Assembly: GCA_036625675.1 (NCBI GenBank)
Contig: JAZKTH010000136.1
Span: forward strand, 1 to 6,611
Reading direction: 5' to 3'
DNA from: Halalkaliarchaeum sp036625675
GTDB taxonomy: Archaea; Halobacteriota; Halobacteria; Halobacteriales; Haloferacaceae
DNA length: 6,611 nucleotides
The translations under genes and the position numbers were made by a program. Of this stretch, positions 1 to 5,316 are shown piece after piece. A model generated the notes under the pieces. It worked only from the letters and a program-made list of their open reading frames with translations, ran no database searches and was not told the origin of the DNA. Position 1 is the first letter of the stretch. The number at the start of each line of letters is the position of its first letter.

Positions 1-320
1 AGCAGTACCGCGGGATGGGGTCGGTCGGCGCGATGCAGTCCGGCGGCGGCGACCGATACCTCAAGGACGCCGAGGACGACGAGGAGTTCGTCCCGGAAGG
101 CGTCGAGGCGGCCACCCCCTACAAGGGGACGCTCGCCTCCGAACTGCACCAGCTCGTCGGCGGGATGCGCTCGGGCATGGGGTACGTCGGCGCGGAGACG
201 ATCCCCGAGGTCAAGTCCGACGCGGCGTTCGTCCGCGTCTCGGCGGCGGGACAGACCGAGGGGCACCCCCACGACGTGATGATCACCGACGAGGCGCCCA
301 ACTACAGTCCGGAGCGATGA
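1..320 (+). CDS. guaB: IMP dehydrogenase, C-terminal fragment (gene starts upstream of window)
   Basis: This is the last ~106 residues of inosine-5'-monophosphate dehydrogenase, the cytosolic enzyme that oxidises IMP to XMP with NAD+ in the committed step of GMP synthesis. The first complete codon is at 3 and the stop is TGA at 318-320. What is visible matches the family's C-terminal segment in order: YRGMGSVGAMQ at the end of the barrel; the mobile flap with the DRY motif, whose Arg-Tyr pair activates water in the hydrolysis step; EGVEAATPYKG; HQLVGGMRSGMGYVGA; and the terminal HPHDVMITDEAPNYS. The catalytic Cys loop and any central CBS pair lie outside the window. The flap insert (KDAEDDEEF) is unusually acidic, as expected for a halophile. 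The ATG at 15 is internal, because the homology continues upstream of it. Identification is firm. Confidence 0.96.
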   Translation, partial: QYRGMGSVGAMQSGGGDRYLKDAEDDEEFVPEGVEAATPYKGTLASELHQLVGGMRSGMGYVGAETIPEVKSDAAFVRVSAAGQTEGHPHDVMITDEAPNYSPER

Positions 321-402
321 GGACGCGGAACCCGCGATCGAGCCTGCAGACCCCGGCGACGGCAAGGTGAACGCGCCCCCGGACGGCGGACGACCGCAAC
401 TG

Positions 403-410
403 TTATTAAA
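403..410 (+). promoter_or_regulatory. TATA box of the ZIP-like transporter gene
   Basis: TTATTAAA stands out in GC-rich surroundings and ends 28 bp before the GTG start at 438. That distance places transcription initiation at or a few bases before the start codon. No Shine-Dalgarno-like sequence lies between them, so the message is probably leaderless or nearly so. Confidence 0.65.
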
Positions 411-437
411 TCGAGAGATGAAATTGCTAACACGCCA

Positions 438-1319
438 GTGACGGAGGCGCAAACCGATCACGCACGCGACGCCAGCCACGGTAGCGACGTCGACCACGGT
501 CGCGTCCTCGGCGCAGTCGGGGGGGTCTCCCTCCTCGTTTTGACCGTCGCGGGCGCCCTCTCGGGGGTCAGCTGGAAGCTGTTCGCCATCTCCTGGACGG
601 CGTTCGCGGCGATGGCGATCGGCGCTCCCCTCGGGGTCCGGTCCGCGCGAGCGGAGCACCCGCTGGAGCCGGTCTGGGGGTACGGCCTCGCCAGCGGCGC
701 CATGGTGACCAGCGCGGCGCTTTTCCTGATCCCGCAGGCGATCGAACAGCACCCGCGGTTCGGGAGCCTGGGCATCGCGGCGGGGTTCCTGGCCGGCTAC
801 GTCGGACACGCCCTCGGCCACCGCGTGACACACCTGGAGCTCCCCCTGGACCGCACCGCGACCGAACTCACCGTCCACGCGCTGGCCGCCGGCGTCATAA
901 TCGGCGCGATATACGCCGCGATGCCGTCGCTCACCTCCGTGCTCGGCCTCGCGCTGGTTTCGCACAAGGCCCCCGCGGGATACGCGGCGGCGCGGCGGCT
1001 CGCCGAGGGGGGTCGATCCGTCCTGATCCTGCTGTTGCCGGCGGCCGCGGTGGGTCTCACCGCGCTGCCGGTCGGGATCGTCGGGCTCTCGCCGGCGGCC
1101 CCCGTCCGGGGGCTGCTGTTCGGGGTCGCCGCCGGGGTGTTCCTCCACGTCGCGGTCGACCTGCTGCCGGAGTGTACCGCCGGGAGCGAAACCTGCCCGG
1201 TCGTCCCCGACCGAATCGACGACCCGCACCTGTTCCGCGACCGCCTCCGGAGCCACGCCGCCGCCAGCGCCGTCGTCGGGAGCGGCGCGGTGGTGCTCGC
1301 GTGGCTCTTCGTGGTGTAG
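438..1319 (+). CDS. ZIP-family-like metal transporter, integral membrane protein
   Basis: This 293-residue polytopic membrane protein has about eight hydrophobic segments (roughly residues 25-43, 48-66, 80-101, 109-127, 144-163, 165-184, 194-216 and 224-244), plus a final segment at 273-293, so the exact helix count is uncertain. It resembles the ZIP family, which moves Zn2+ and other divalent cations into the cytosol. The resemblance rests on SGAMVTSAALFLIPQA (86-101), HALAAGVIIG (147-156), SHKAPAGYAA (175-184) and AAGVFLHVAVDLLPE (231-245). The two signature positions differ from the family: the usual HNxxDG/E becomes HALAAG and the usual HExPEG becomes HKAPAG, so His147 and His176 remain but the acidic ligands are missing. 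The N-terminus carries spaced His residues (8, 14, 20), and Cys246 and Cys253 follow the DLLPE helix. The GTG start is chosen because the TATA box fits it. Transport activity and substrate are inferred and not secure. Confidence 0.72.
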   Translation: MTEAQTDHARDASHGSDVDHGRVLGAVGGVSLLVLTVAGALSGVSWKLFAISWTAFAAMAIGAPLGVRSARAEHPLEPVWGYGLASGAMVTSAALFLIPQAIEQHPRFGSLGIAAGFLAGYVGHALGHRVTHLELPLDRTATELTVHALAAGVIIGAIYAAMPSLTSVLGLALVSHKAPAGYAAARRLAEGGRSVLILLLPAAAVGLTALPVGIVGLSPAAPVRGLLFGVAAGVFLHVAVDLLPECTAGSETCPVVPDRIDDPHLFRDRLRSHAAASAVVGSGAVVLAWLFVV

Positions 1320-1356
1320 CGTCTCCCCCGCTTTCGAGGAATCGAGCGCCGCCGCC

Positions 1357-1394
1357 TCAGCGCTCCCTCACCGGCTCAGCGCTCCCTCACCGGC
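1357..1394. repeat. 19-bp perfect tandem duplication over a stop codon
   Basis: TCAGCGCTCCCTCACCGGC occurs twice with no spacer, at 1357-1375 and 1376-1394. Read on the - strand, each copy ends in TGA. The inner copy encodes the last residues (PVRER) and stop of the amidotransferase, and the outer copy lies just downstream in the 3' region shared with the convergent ZIP-like gene. The duplication therefore leaves the protein intact. It looks like a replication-slippage event. Confidence 0.9.
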
Positions 1395-2080
1395 TGGTGA
1401 GCGTCGGCGATGGAGACGAAGTTGTCGAAGGTCCGCTTTGCCGTCTCCGCCGCCGCGACCGCCTCGTCGGTGATCCCGTCGAGGACCGCTTGGATCCGTT
1501 CCTCGGGAAGCTCCTTGTTCCGGGTCACCCACTCGGCGGTCTCGCGGTCGTACTCCGGGTGGAACTGGACGCCGTAGGCGCTACCGATCCGGAACGCCTG
1601 GACGCCGACGTCGTTTCGCGCGAGCGTCACCGCGCCCGCCGGCAGCTCGGCGACCCGGTCCGAGTGGGTCTCGAACGCCGTGAACTCCCGGGGGATCCCC
1701 TCGAACAGCGGATCCTCGCCGACTCGGACGACGTTCCGGTAGCCGAGTTCGTACTCCCCCATGTCGACGATCCGGCCGCCCAGCGCCTGGGCGACGAACT
1801 GGTGGCCCCAGCAGATGCCGAGGGACGGCACGCCGGCGGCGTGGATCCCCCGGAACCACTCCGTCGCCCGGTGGATCCAGCCGCGGTCCTCGTACACCGA
1901 GGTCTGGGAGCCGCTGACCACGACCCCGTCGTACCGCCACTCGGCCGCCGACGCCGGCGGCGGGAACTGTCCCTCGCTGATCTCGAACACCTCGACGTCG
2001 GCGTCGAGGTCCCGCGTTAGGTTCCGCGCCGCCGGGGTATCGCCGATCGAGGCGTCGAGGACCGCGATCCGTGGTTCCAT
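1376..2080 (-). CDS. Standalone class I glutamine amidotransferase (GMP synthase-like GATase domain)
   Basis: This 234-residue soluble protein consists of a single class I glutamine amidotransferase domain, which hydrolyses glutamine and passes ammonia to an acceptor. The nucleophile Cys90 sits in the elbow GICWGHQ (88-94), and the His174/Glu176 pair is in VQFHPEYD (171-178), so the triad is complete. VVVSGSQTSVYED (53-65) fits the oxyanion-strand region, and FETHSD (136-141) is the family motif shared with GuaA-like GATases. No synthetase domain is fused and none is encoded nearby. The ~58 residues after the HPE motif, ending in a helix with FDNF (218-221), are longer than in the GATase subunit of archaeal GMP synthase, so I do not call it GuaA. 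The acceptor substrate is unknown. The start at 2080 is chosen over an in-frame ATG at 2107, which would lie inside the TATA box. It converges with the ZIP-like gene. Confidence 0.88.
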   Translation of the reverse strand: MEPRIAVLDASIGDTPAARNLTRDLDADVEVFEISEGQFPPPASAAEWRYDGVVVSGSQTSVYEDRGWIHRATEWFRGIHAAGVPSLGICWGHQFVAQALGGRIVDMGEYELGYRNVVRVGEDPLFEGIPREFTAFETHSDRVAELPAGAVTLARNDVGVQAFRIGSAYGVQFHPEYDRETAEWVTRNKELPEERIQAVLDGITDEAVAAAETAKRTFDNFVSIADAHQPVRER

Positions 2081-2102
2081 GGGTGGAGATACGGATCCGG
2101 CC

Positions 2103-2110
2103 CACAAATA
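2103..2110 (-). promoter_or_regulatory. TATA-like box of the amidotransferase gene
   Basis: On the - strand TATTTGTG occupies -30 to -23 relative to the ATG at 2080, the expected TATA position for a leaderless transcript. The match to the haloarchaeal consensus is only moderate. A perfect dyad (2114-2132) begins 3 bp further upstream, over the region expected to bind TFB. Confidence 0.5.
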
Positions 2111-2113
2111 GTC

Positions 2114-2132
2114 TTGTGTTGTTTCAACACAA
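2114..2132. promoter_or_regulatory. Inverted repeat, candidate operator next to the amidotransferase TATA box
   Basis: TTGTGTTGTTTCAACACAA is a perfect dyad with 8-bp arms (TTGTGTTG / CAACACAA) and a 3-bp spacer. It is AT-rich in a GC-rich region and lies directly upstream of the amidotransferase TATA box, over the presumed TFB recognition element. The layout suits a dimeric helix-turn-helix regulator (Lrp/AsnC-like or similar). The regulator is not identified, and whether it would activate or repress is unknown. Confidence 0.6.
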
Positions 2133-2154
2133 CCACGCCAGGCGCGACGACGTC

Positions 2155-2168
2155 CGGACGATCGTCCG
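2155..2168. promoter_or_regulatory. 14-bp perfect palindrome in the divergent intergenic region
   Basis: CGGACGATCGTCCG is fully self-complementary with no spacer. Its end lies 51 bp before the ATG of the DUF1508 gene at 2220, in the middle of the divergent region. It could be an operator for that gene, for which no convincing TATA box is visible. A GC-rich palindrome of this size could also be chance. Confidence 0.35.
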
Positions 2169-2219
2169 CGACGGAAATCCTCCCCTACAGGTAAGTGGAC
2201 CCGCGTTCATTTCCCACAC

Positions 2220-3896
2220 ATGTCGGATCAACAACCGGCCGGGACGCTCGAGTCAGTGTACACCAGTTACATCGGCGAGGCGCGAACGGGCGACGAGATC
2301 CTGGGGTACTGGCTGTTCGTCGTGGGAGTTGTCGCCGGGATACTCGGGGTGATCGTGTTCGCGTTCACGGACGCCCAGACGACGGCCCGGGGGGTGAGCT
2401 ACGCCCTGTCGGCGGTTGCTCCGCCGCTGATCATGATCGGGGCGGTGGTCCGGTTCCCGCTGCGCCGAACCGCGATGTGGCTCGCCGTCGTCGGGGGGGT
2501 ACTCTCCCTGGTCGGGATCGTGTGGTTCCTGTCGGTGTTCCCCGGCGGGTGGCCGCGGGCGACCGGACGGATCGACGTGATCGCCGTGTACGCCGTGGGG
2601 CTGCTCGTCATCGGGCTCGCCGGAACCATCGTCCCGCTTTTCACCGATCCGGTGTACGAGGAGCACGCGGTACTCACGGAGACGACGCGGCGACAGCGCG
2701 AGGAACTCGAGGAGTCGGAGGAGCGGATCGGCGAGTCGGAGGCGCGGATCGAGGAGTCGGAGGAGCGGATCGAAGAGCTCGAAGGGGACCTGGCGGCCCG
2801 CGAGGAGGAGCTGACCGAACGGGAGGAAGAGCTCGGCGCGCGCGAGGCCGAGATCGAGGCGCTGTACAGCTCGAGCGCCCGGTTCGAGCTGTTCGAGGAC
2901 CGCGGCGGCAAGCACCGCTGGCGGCTCCGCCACCGCAACGGCAACGTCATCGCCGACTCCGCACAGGGGTACAGTTCGCGCCAGAAGTGTCAGCAGGGGA
3001 TGCACAGCGTGATGCGGAACGCGCTCGGGGCGGGGGTGCTCCGGCTCGAAGCCGACGCCGTCGAGACGGAGGCCGAGGAGGGCGAACCCGTCCCGGTGGA
3101 CGCGGAGGAACCCGACCTCGCGGTTCCGACCGCCGACGCCGACCTCGAGAGCGCGGCCACCTTCGAGGTGTTCGAGGACAGTGAGGGTCAGTGGCGCTGG
3201 CGGCTCCGCCACGAGAACGGCAACGTCATCGCCGACTCCGGACAGGGGTACGCCTCGAAGTCGAACGCGCGGCGGGCGATGCGCAGCGTCCGCGACCACG
3301 TCGCCGCCGGCGACTACCTGGACGTCGATCCCGCGGCGTTCGAGGTCTACCGCGATCGCGCCGGCGAATACCGCTGGCGGCTCCTCCACGAGAACGGCAA
3401 CGTCGTCGCCGACTCCGGACAGGGATACCTCCGGCGCAGCGACGCGCGGAACGGGCTGGAGAGCGTCCGGACCAACGTCGAGGAGGCTCCGCTCGTCGAC
3501 GTCGACGACGACGGGGCGGTCGACGCCCCGGAAACCGGCGCCGCCTTCGAGGTGTTCGAGGACGCTGCCGGCAAGCACCGCTGGCGGCTCCGCCACCGCA
3601 ACGGCAACGTCATCGCCGACTCCGGGCAGGGGTACGCCTCCCGCTCGGGCGTGGAGGACGCCGTCGAGCGCGTGCGGGAGTACGCGCCGGAGGCGGACGC
3701 GCTCGACGTCCAGCGCGCCGCCTTCGAGGTGTTCGAGGACGCTGCCGGCAAGCACCGCTGGCGGCTCCGCCACCGCAACGGCAACGTCATCGCCGACTCC
3801 GGGCAGGGGTACGCCTCCCGCTCGGGTTGTGTCGAGGGCGTCGAGCGGGTCAAGCGACACGCGCCGGGCGCGGACGACGAGGAAGTCGAAGAGTAG
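2220..3896 (+). CDS. Membrane-anchored coiled-coil protein with five tandem DUF1508 (YegP-like) domains
   Basis: This is a 558-residue protein of unknown function. Four predicted membrane helices (about 29-50, 58-78, 84-106, 118-141) are followed by an acidic coiled coil (about 146-215) with unbroken seven-residue periodicity from 164 to 212: Ile or Leu falls at 170, 177, 184, 191, 198, 205 and 212. Five copies of the ~50-residue DUF1508/YegP domain follow, at about 219-268, 313-362, 372-420, 441-489 and 500-548. Each has the core FE(V/L)(F/Y)-RWRL-NGN-V-ADS-QGY. An acidic linker (about 275-312) separates domains 1 and 2, and the tail is acidic. The loop RFPLRR (78-83) between helices 2 and 3 is positive, which predicts both termini inside, so the coiled coil and DUF1508 array would be cytosolic. 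DUF1508 proteins usually carry one or two copies. The start is the first ATG in frame; no clear TATA box or ribosome site precedes it. Domain calls are firm, but the role is not known. Confidence 0.9.
   Translation: MSDQQPAGTLESVYTSYIGEARTGDEILGYWLFVVGVVAGILGVIVFAFTDAQTTARGVSYALSAVAPPLIMIGAVVRFPLRRTAMWLAVVGGVLSLVGIVWFLSVFPGGWPRATGRIDVIAVYAVGLLVIGLAGTIVPLFTDPVYEEHAVLTETTRRQREELEESEERIGESEARIEESEERIEELEGDLAAREEELTEREEELGAREAEIEALYSSSARFELFEDRGGKHRWRLRHRNGNVIADSAQGYSSRQKCQQGMHSVMRNALGAGVLRLEADAVETEAEEGEPVPVDAEEPDLAVPTADADLESAATFEVFEDSEGQWRWRLRHENGNVIADSGQGYASKSNARRAMRSVRDHVAAGDYLDVDPAAFEVYRDRAGEYRWRLLHENGNVVADSGQGYLRRSDARNGLESVRTNVEEAPLVDVDDDGAVDAPETGAAFEVFEDAAGKHRWRLRHRNGNVIADSGQGYASRSGVEDAVERVREYAPEADALDVQRAAFEVFEDAAGKHRWRLRHRNGNVIADSGQGYASRSGCVEGVERVKRHAPGADDEEVEE
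3538..3826 (+). repeat. 112-bp perfect direct repeat encoding DUF1508 domains 4 and 5
   Basis: Positions 3538-3649 and 3715-3826 are identical over 112 bp, with a period of 177 bp (59 codons). The 65 bp between them and the segment after the second copy differ. A 56-bp core of the same block (2906-2961) is also identical in domain 1, whereas domains 2 and 3 show more differences. Identity at silent positions points to recent duplication or sequence homogenisation rather than protein-level constraint alone. Confidence 0.93.
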
Positions 3897-3922
3897 CTGA
3901 CGGGAGAGGAAGGATCCGACGC

Positions 3923-3949
3923 GACGAACGGGACGGACGGGACGAACGA
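3923..3949. repeat. Three imperfect 9-bp tandem repeats between convergent genes
   Basis: GACGAACGG, GACGGACGG and GACGAACGA follow one another just after the DUF1508 gene stop. The whole 70-bp convergent interval is purine-rich on the + strand. No oligo-T terminator is visible on either strand here. Confidence 0.6.
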
Positions 3950-3966
3950 GGCAGGCGCGACGGCGG

Positions 3967-5157
3967 CTACTTCGACGGATTTCGGGCGTCGAACGGGCCC
4001 GGGAGCGCCTCGGCGTCGAGCCGTCCCGGCGCACCGCCCGACCGAATGACGTCGAACGCAGTCATCAGGTCGGTCCGGGAGATGATCCCCACGAGGTCGC
4101 CGTTCTCGTCGACGACGGGGAGGCGGCCCACGCCGGTTTCCTGCATCGTCCGGAGGGCGGTCAACGCGTCGGCGCCGGGCTCGACGGTCGTGAGGTCCGT
4201 CGTCATGACGTCGCGGACCCGGTAGGCGTCGCGCTCGACCTCCCGCACCTCGCTGGCGTCGGCGAGCGTCACCACCCCGACCAGCTCCCCGCCCCGGACG
4301 ACCGGGTAACCGGTGTGGCGGTCGCGGAGCATCCGCTCGAAGAGGTCCGCCACCGTCTCGGTACCCTCCACCGTCTTCAGCTCGGATTGCGGAGTCATCA
4401 CGTCGCGGACGGTGACGCCCTCGAAGGTGGCCTTCAGCAGCGTCTGCTGGGCCTCCCCGGAGGCGGCGATGTAGATGAAGAACGCGAGCAGGATGAGGAT
4501 CAGGTTGAACGCGAACAGCCCGAGCAGGCCGAGCACGAACGCGAATATCTTGCCGACCTCGGCGGCCTGCTGGGTCGCCCGGGCGTGGGGCCGGTTGCGC
4601 GCCAGGAGCGCGCGCAGCACCCGACCGCCGTCCATCGGGAAGCCCGGCAGCATGTTGAAGACGGCGAGCACGACGTTGAGGATCGCCAGATACCCGAGCA
4701 CGAACGCCACCCCGTCGAGGCTCGCGGGGGTGAACAGGAACCCGACGTAGGAGACGACTCCGATCGCGACGCTCACGGCCGGGCCCGCGATCGCGATCCA
4801 GAACTCGTGTTTCCAGTCCTCGGGAAACTCCGCGAAGCTCGCCAGCCCGCCGAGCAGCCACAGGGTGATCGAGTCGATCTCGTAGCCGTACCGCATCGCC
4901 ACCAGCGAGTGGCCGAACTCGTGGAGGAGCACGCCCACGAACAGCCCCACGGCTGCCGCCAGGCCGAGCACCCACTGCGTCCCGCCGGCCTCGAGGACGC
5001 CGACGTCGATGCCGGCGCCGAACGTCTCGTTCAGAATCTCGGCGATCACCCCGACGTCCGAGCCGATGAGATACGCAAACAGCGGGAGGACGACGAGGAA
5101 CGTCCAGTTGAGCCTGATCGGGATACCGAAAGCGGTCCCGACGTGGATGCCGCGCAT
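3967..5157 (-). CDS. M50 (site-2 type) intramembrane zinc metalloprotease with C-terminal CBS pair
   Basis: This 396-residue polytopic membrane protease belongs to the site-2 protease/SpoIVFB group, which cuts membrane-spanning substrates within the bilayer, often to release regulators. The zinc-binding HEFGH (79-83; ligands His79 and His83, catalytic Glu80) sits in a hydrophobic helix. The third ligand is Asp176 in NMLPGFPMDGG (168-178). Hydrophobic segments lie at about 16-32, 62-90, 120-142, 149-172 and 202-230, and GGLASF (103-108) matches the family's substrate-strand region. Two CBS domains follow, at about 247-304 and 312-368. In other proteins such pairs bind adenine nucleotides, suggesting energy-linked control, which is an inference here. 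All catalytic residues are present and the length is usual for CBS-containing members. The ATG at 5157 fits a TATA box 24-31 bp upstream. The substrate is unknown, and neither neighbour is an obvious anti-sigma-like or regulator target. Confidence 0.93.
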   Translation of the reverse strand: MRGIHVGTAFGIPIRLNWTFLVVLPLFAYLIGSDVGVIAEILNETFGAGIDVGVLEAGGTQWVLGLAAAVGLFVGVLLHEFGHSLVAMRYGYEIDSITLWLLGGLASFAEFPEDWKHEFWIAIAGPAVSVAIGVVSYVGFLFTPASLDGVAFVLGYLAILNVVLAVFNMLPGFPMDGGRVLRALLARNRPHARATQQAAEVGKIFAFVLGLLGLFAFNLILILLAFFIYIAASGEAQQTLLKATFEGVTVRDVMTPQSELKTVEGTETVADLFERMLRDRHTGYPVVRGGELVGVVTLADASEVREVERDAYRVRDVMTTDLTTVEPGADALTALRTMQETGVGRLPVVDENGDLVGIISRTDLMTAFDVIRSGGAPGRLDAEALPGPFDARNPSK

Positions 5158-5171
5158 GGTTCCCCTTCGGT

Positions 5172-5196
5172 CCGGCGCGGCTTAAAAGCGCGCCGG
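5172..5196. promoter_or_regulatory. 8-bp inverted repeat enclosing the protease TATA box
   Basis: CCGGCGCG (5172-5179) and CGCGCCGG (5189-5196) are perfect inverted arms around the 9-bp centre GCTTAAAAG, which holds the TATA box. A protein bound here would compete with TBP/TFB, so a repressor site is the simplest reading. The arms are made only of G and C, so chance occurrence in this composition is possible. Confidence 0.4.
5181..5188 (-). promoter_or_regulatory. TATA box of the membrane protease gene
   Basis: On the - strand CTTTTAAG spans -31 to -24 relative to the ATG at 5157, an ideal distance for a leaderless message. It is a good match to the haloarchaeal TATA consensus. Confidence 0.7.
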
Positions 5197-5207
5197 GGGG
5201 CGGACGG

Positions 5208-5238
5208 TTTTTAAGTGTTCGACGGCCACCTTTATAAA
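5208..5238. promoter_or_regulatory. Two extra TATA-like tracts in the protease/cupin divergent region
   Basis: TTTTTAA at 5208-5214 and the self-complementary TTTATAAA at 5231-5238 lie between the two assigned TATA boxes. Either could serve in either direction. From 5231-5238, initiation would give a leader of about 20-25 nt for the cupin or about 50 nt for the protease. From 5208-5214, the protease leader would be about 27 nt. Confidence 0.4.
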
Positions 5239-5255
5239 ATGGCGCCGGTGGCGGG

Positions 5256-5263
5256 TTTTTATT
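5256..5263 (+). promoter_or_regulatory. TATA box of the cupin-SDR operon
   Basis: TTTTTATT spans -29 to -22 relative to the GTG at 5285, so the transcript is probably leaderless. Short inverted arms GCGGG (5251-5255) and CCCGC (5266-5270) flank it. Confidence 0.65.
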
Positions 5264-5280
5264 CGCCCGCGCCCACGTAC

Positions 5281-5316
5281 GAACGTGAGCGAGAACGTGA
5301 ACGAGGACGTGAGCGA
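5281..5316 (+). repeat. Three 12-bp imperfect tandem repeats over the cupin start
   Basis: GAACGTGAGCGA, GAACGTGAACGA and GGACGTGAGCGA are consecutive. Each unit carries an in-frame GTG (5285, 5297, 5309), so three possible start codons are spaced four codons apart. They encode a short acidic leader before the cupin fold. Confidence 0.75.

Noticed and set aside
324..336. Small hairpin CGCGG-AAC-CCGCG just after guaB
   Set aside because: A 5-bp GC stem is common by chance here. It has no following T tract, so I cannot call it a terminator.
317..370. 17-codon frame (MRTRNPRSSLQTPATAR) overlapping the guaB stop as ATGA
   Set aside because: It is very short and basic in an acidic proteome, with no promoter or recognisable motif. 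The overlap is probably chance.
1172..2020. 282-codon + strand frame over the ZIP-like gene end and amidotransferase
   Set aside because: Its composition is Arg/Pro-rich, and it is mostly antisense to an amidotransferase with an intact triad.
2081..2107. Upstream in-frame start for the amidotransferase at 2107
   Set aside because: It would place the start codon inside the TATA-like box. Family similarity begins at MEPRIAVLDA, at the 2080 start.
3897..3966. Possible bidirectional terminator between the DUF1508 and protease genes
   Set aside because: There is no oligo-T run on either strand and no strong stem. Only purine-rich 9-bp repeats are visible.
2253..4034. Long open frame (593 codons) on the - strand opposite the DUF1508 gene
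   Set aside because: It is antisense to a gene with clear domains, and its repeated GVGDDVAV-type phrases are mirror images of the DUF1508 repeats. High GC removes stop codons and makes such shadows long.
4315..5214. 299-codon + strand frame opposite the protease
   Set aside because: It is antisense to the HEFGH/MDGG protease and CBS domains and shows no recognisable motif of its own.
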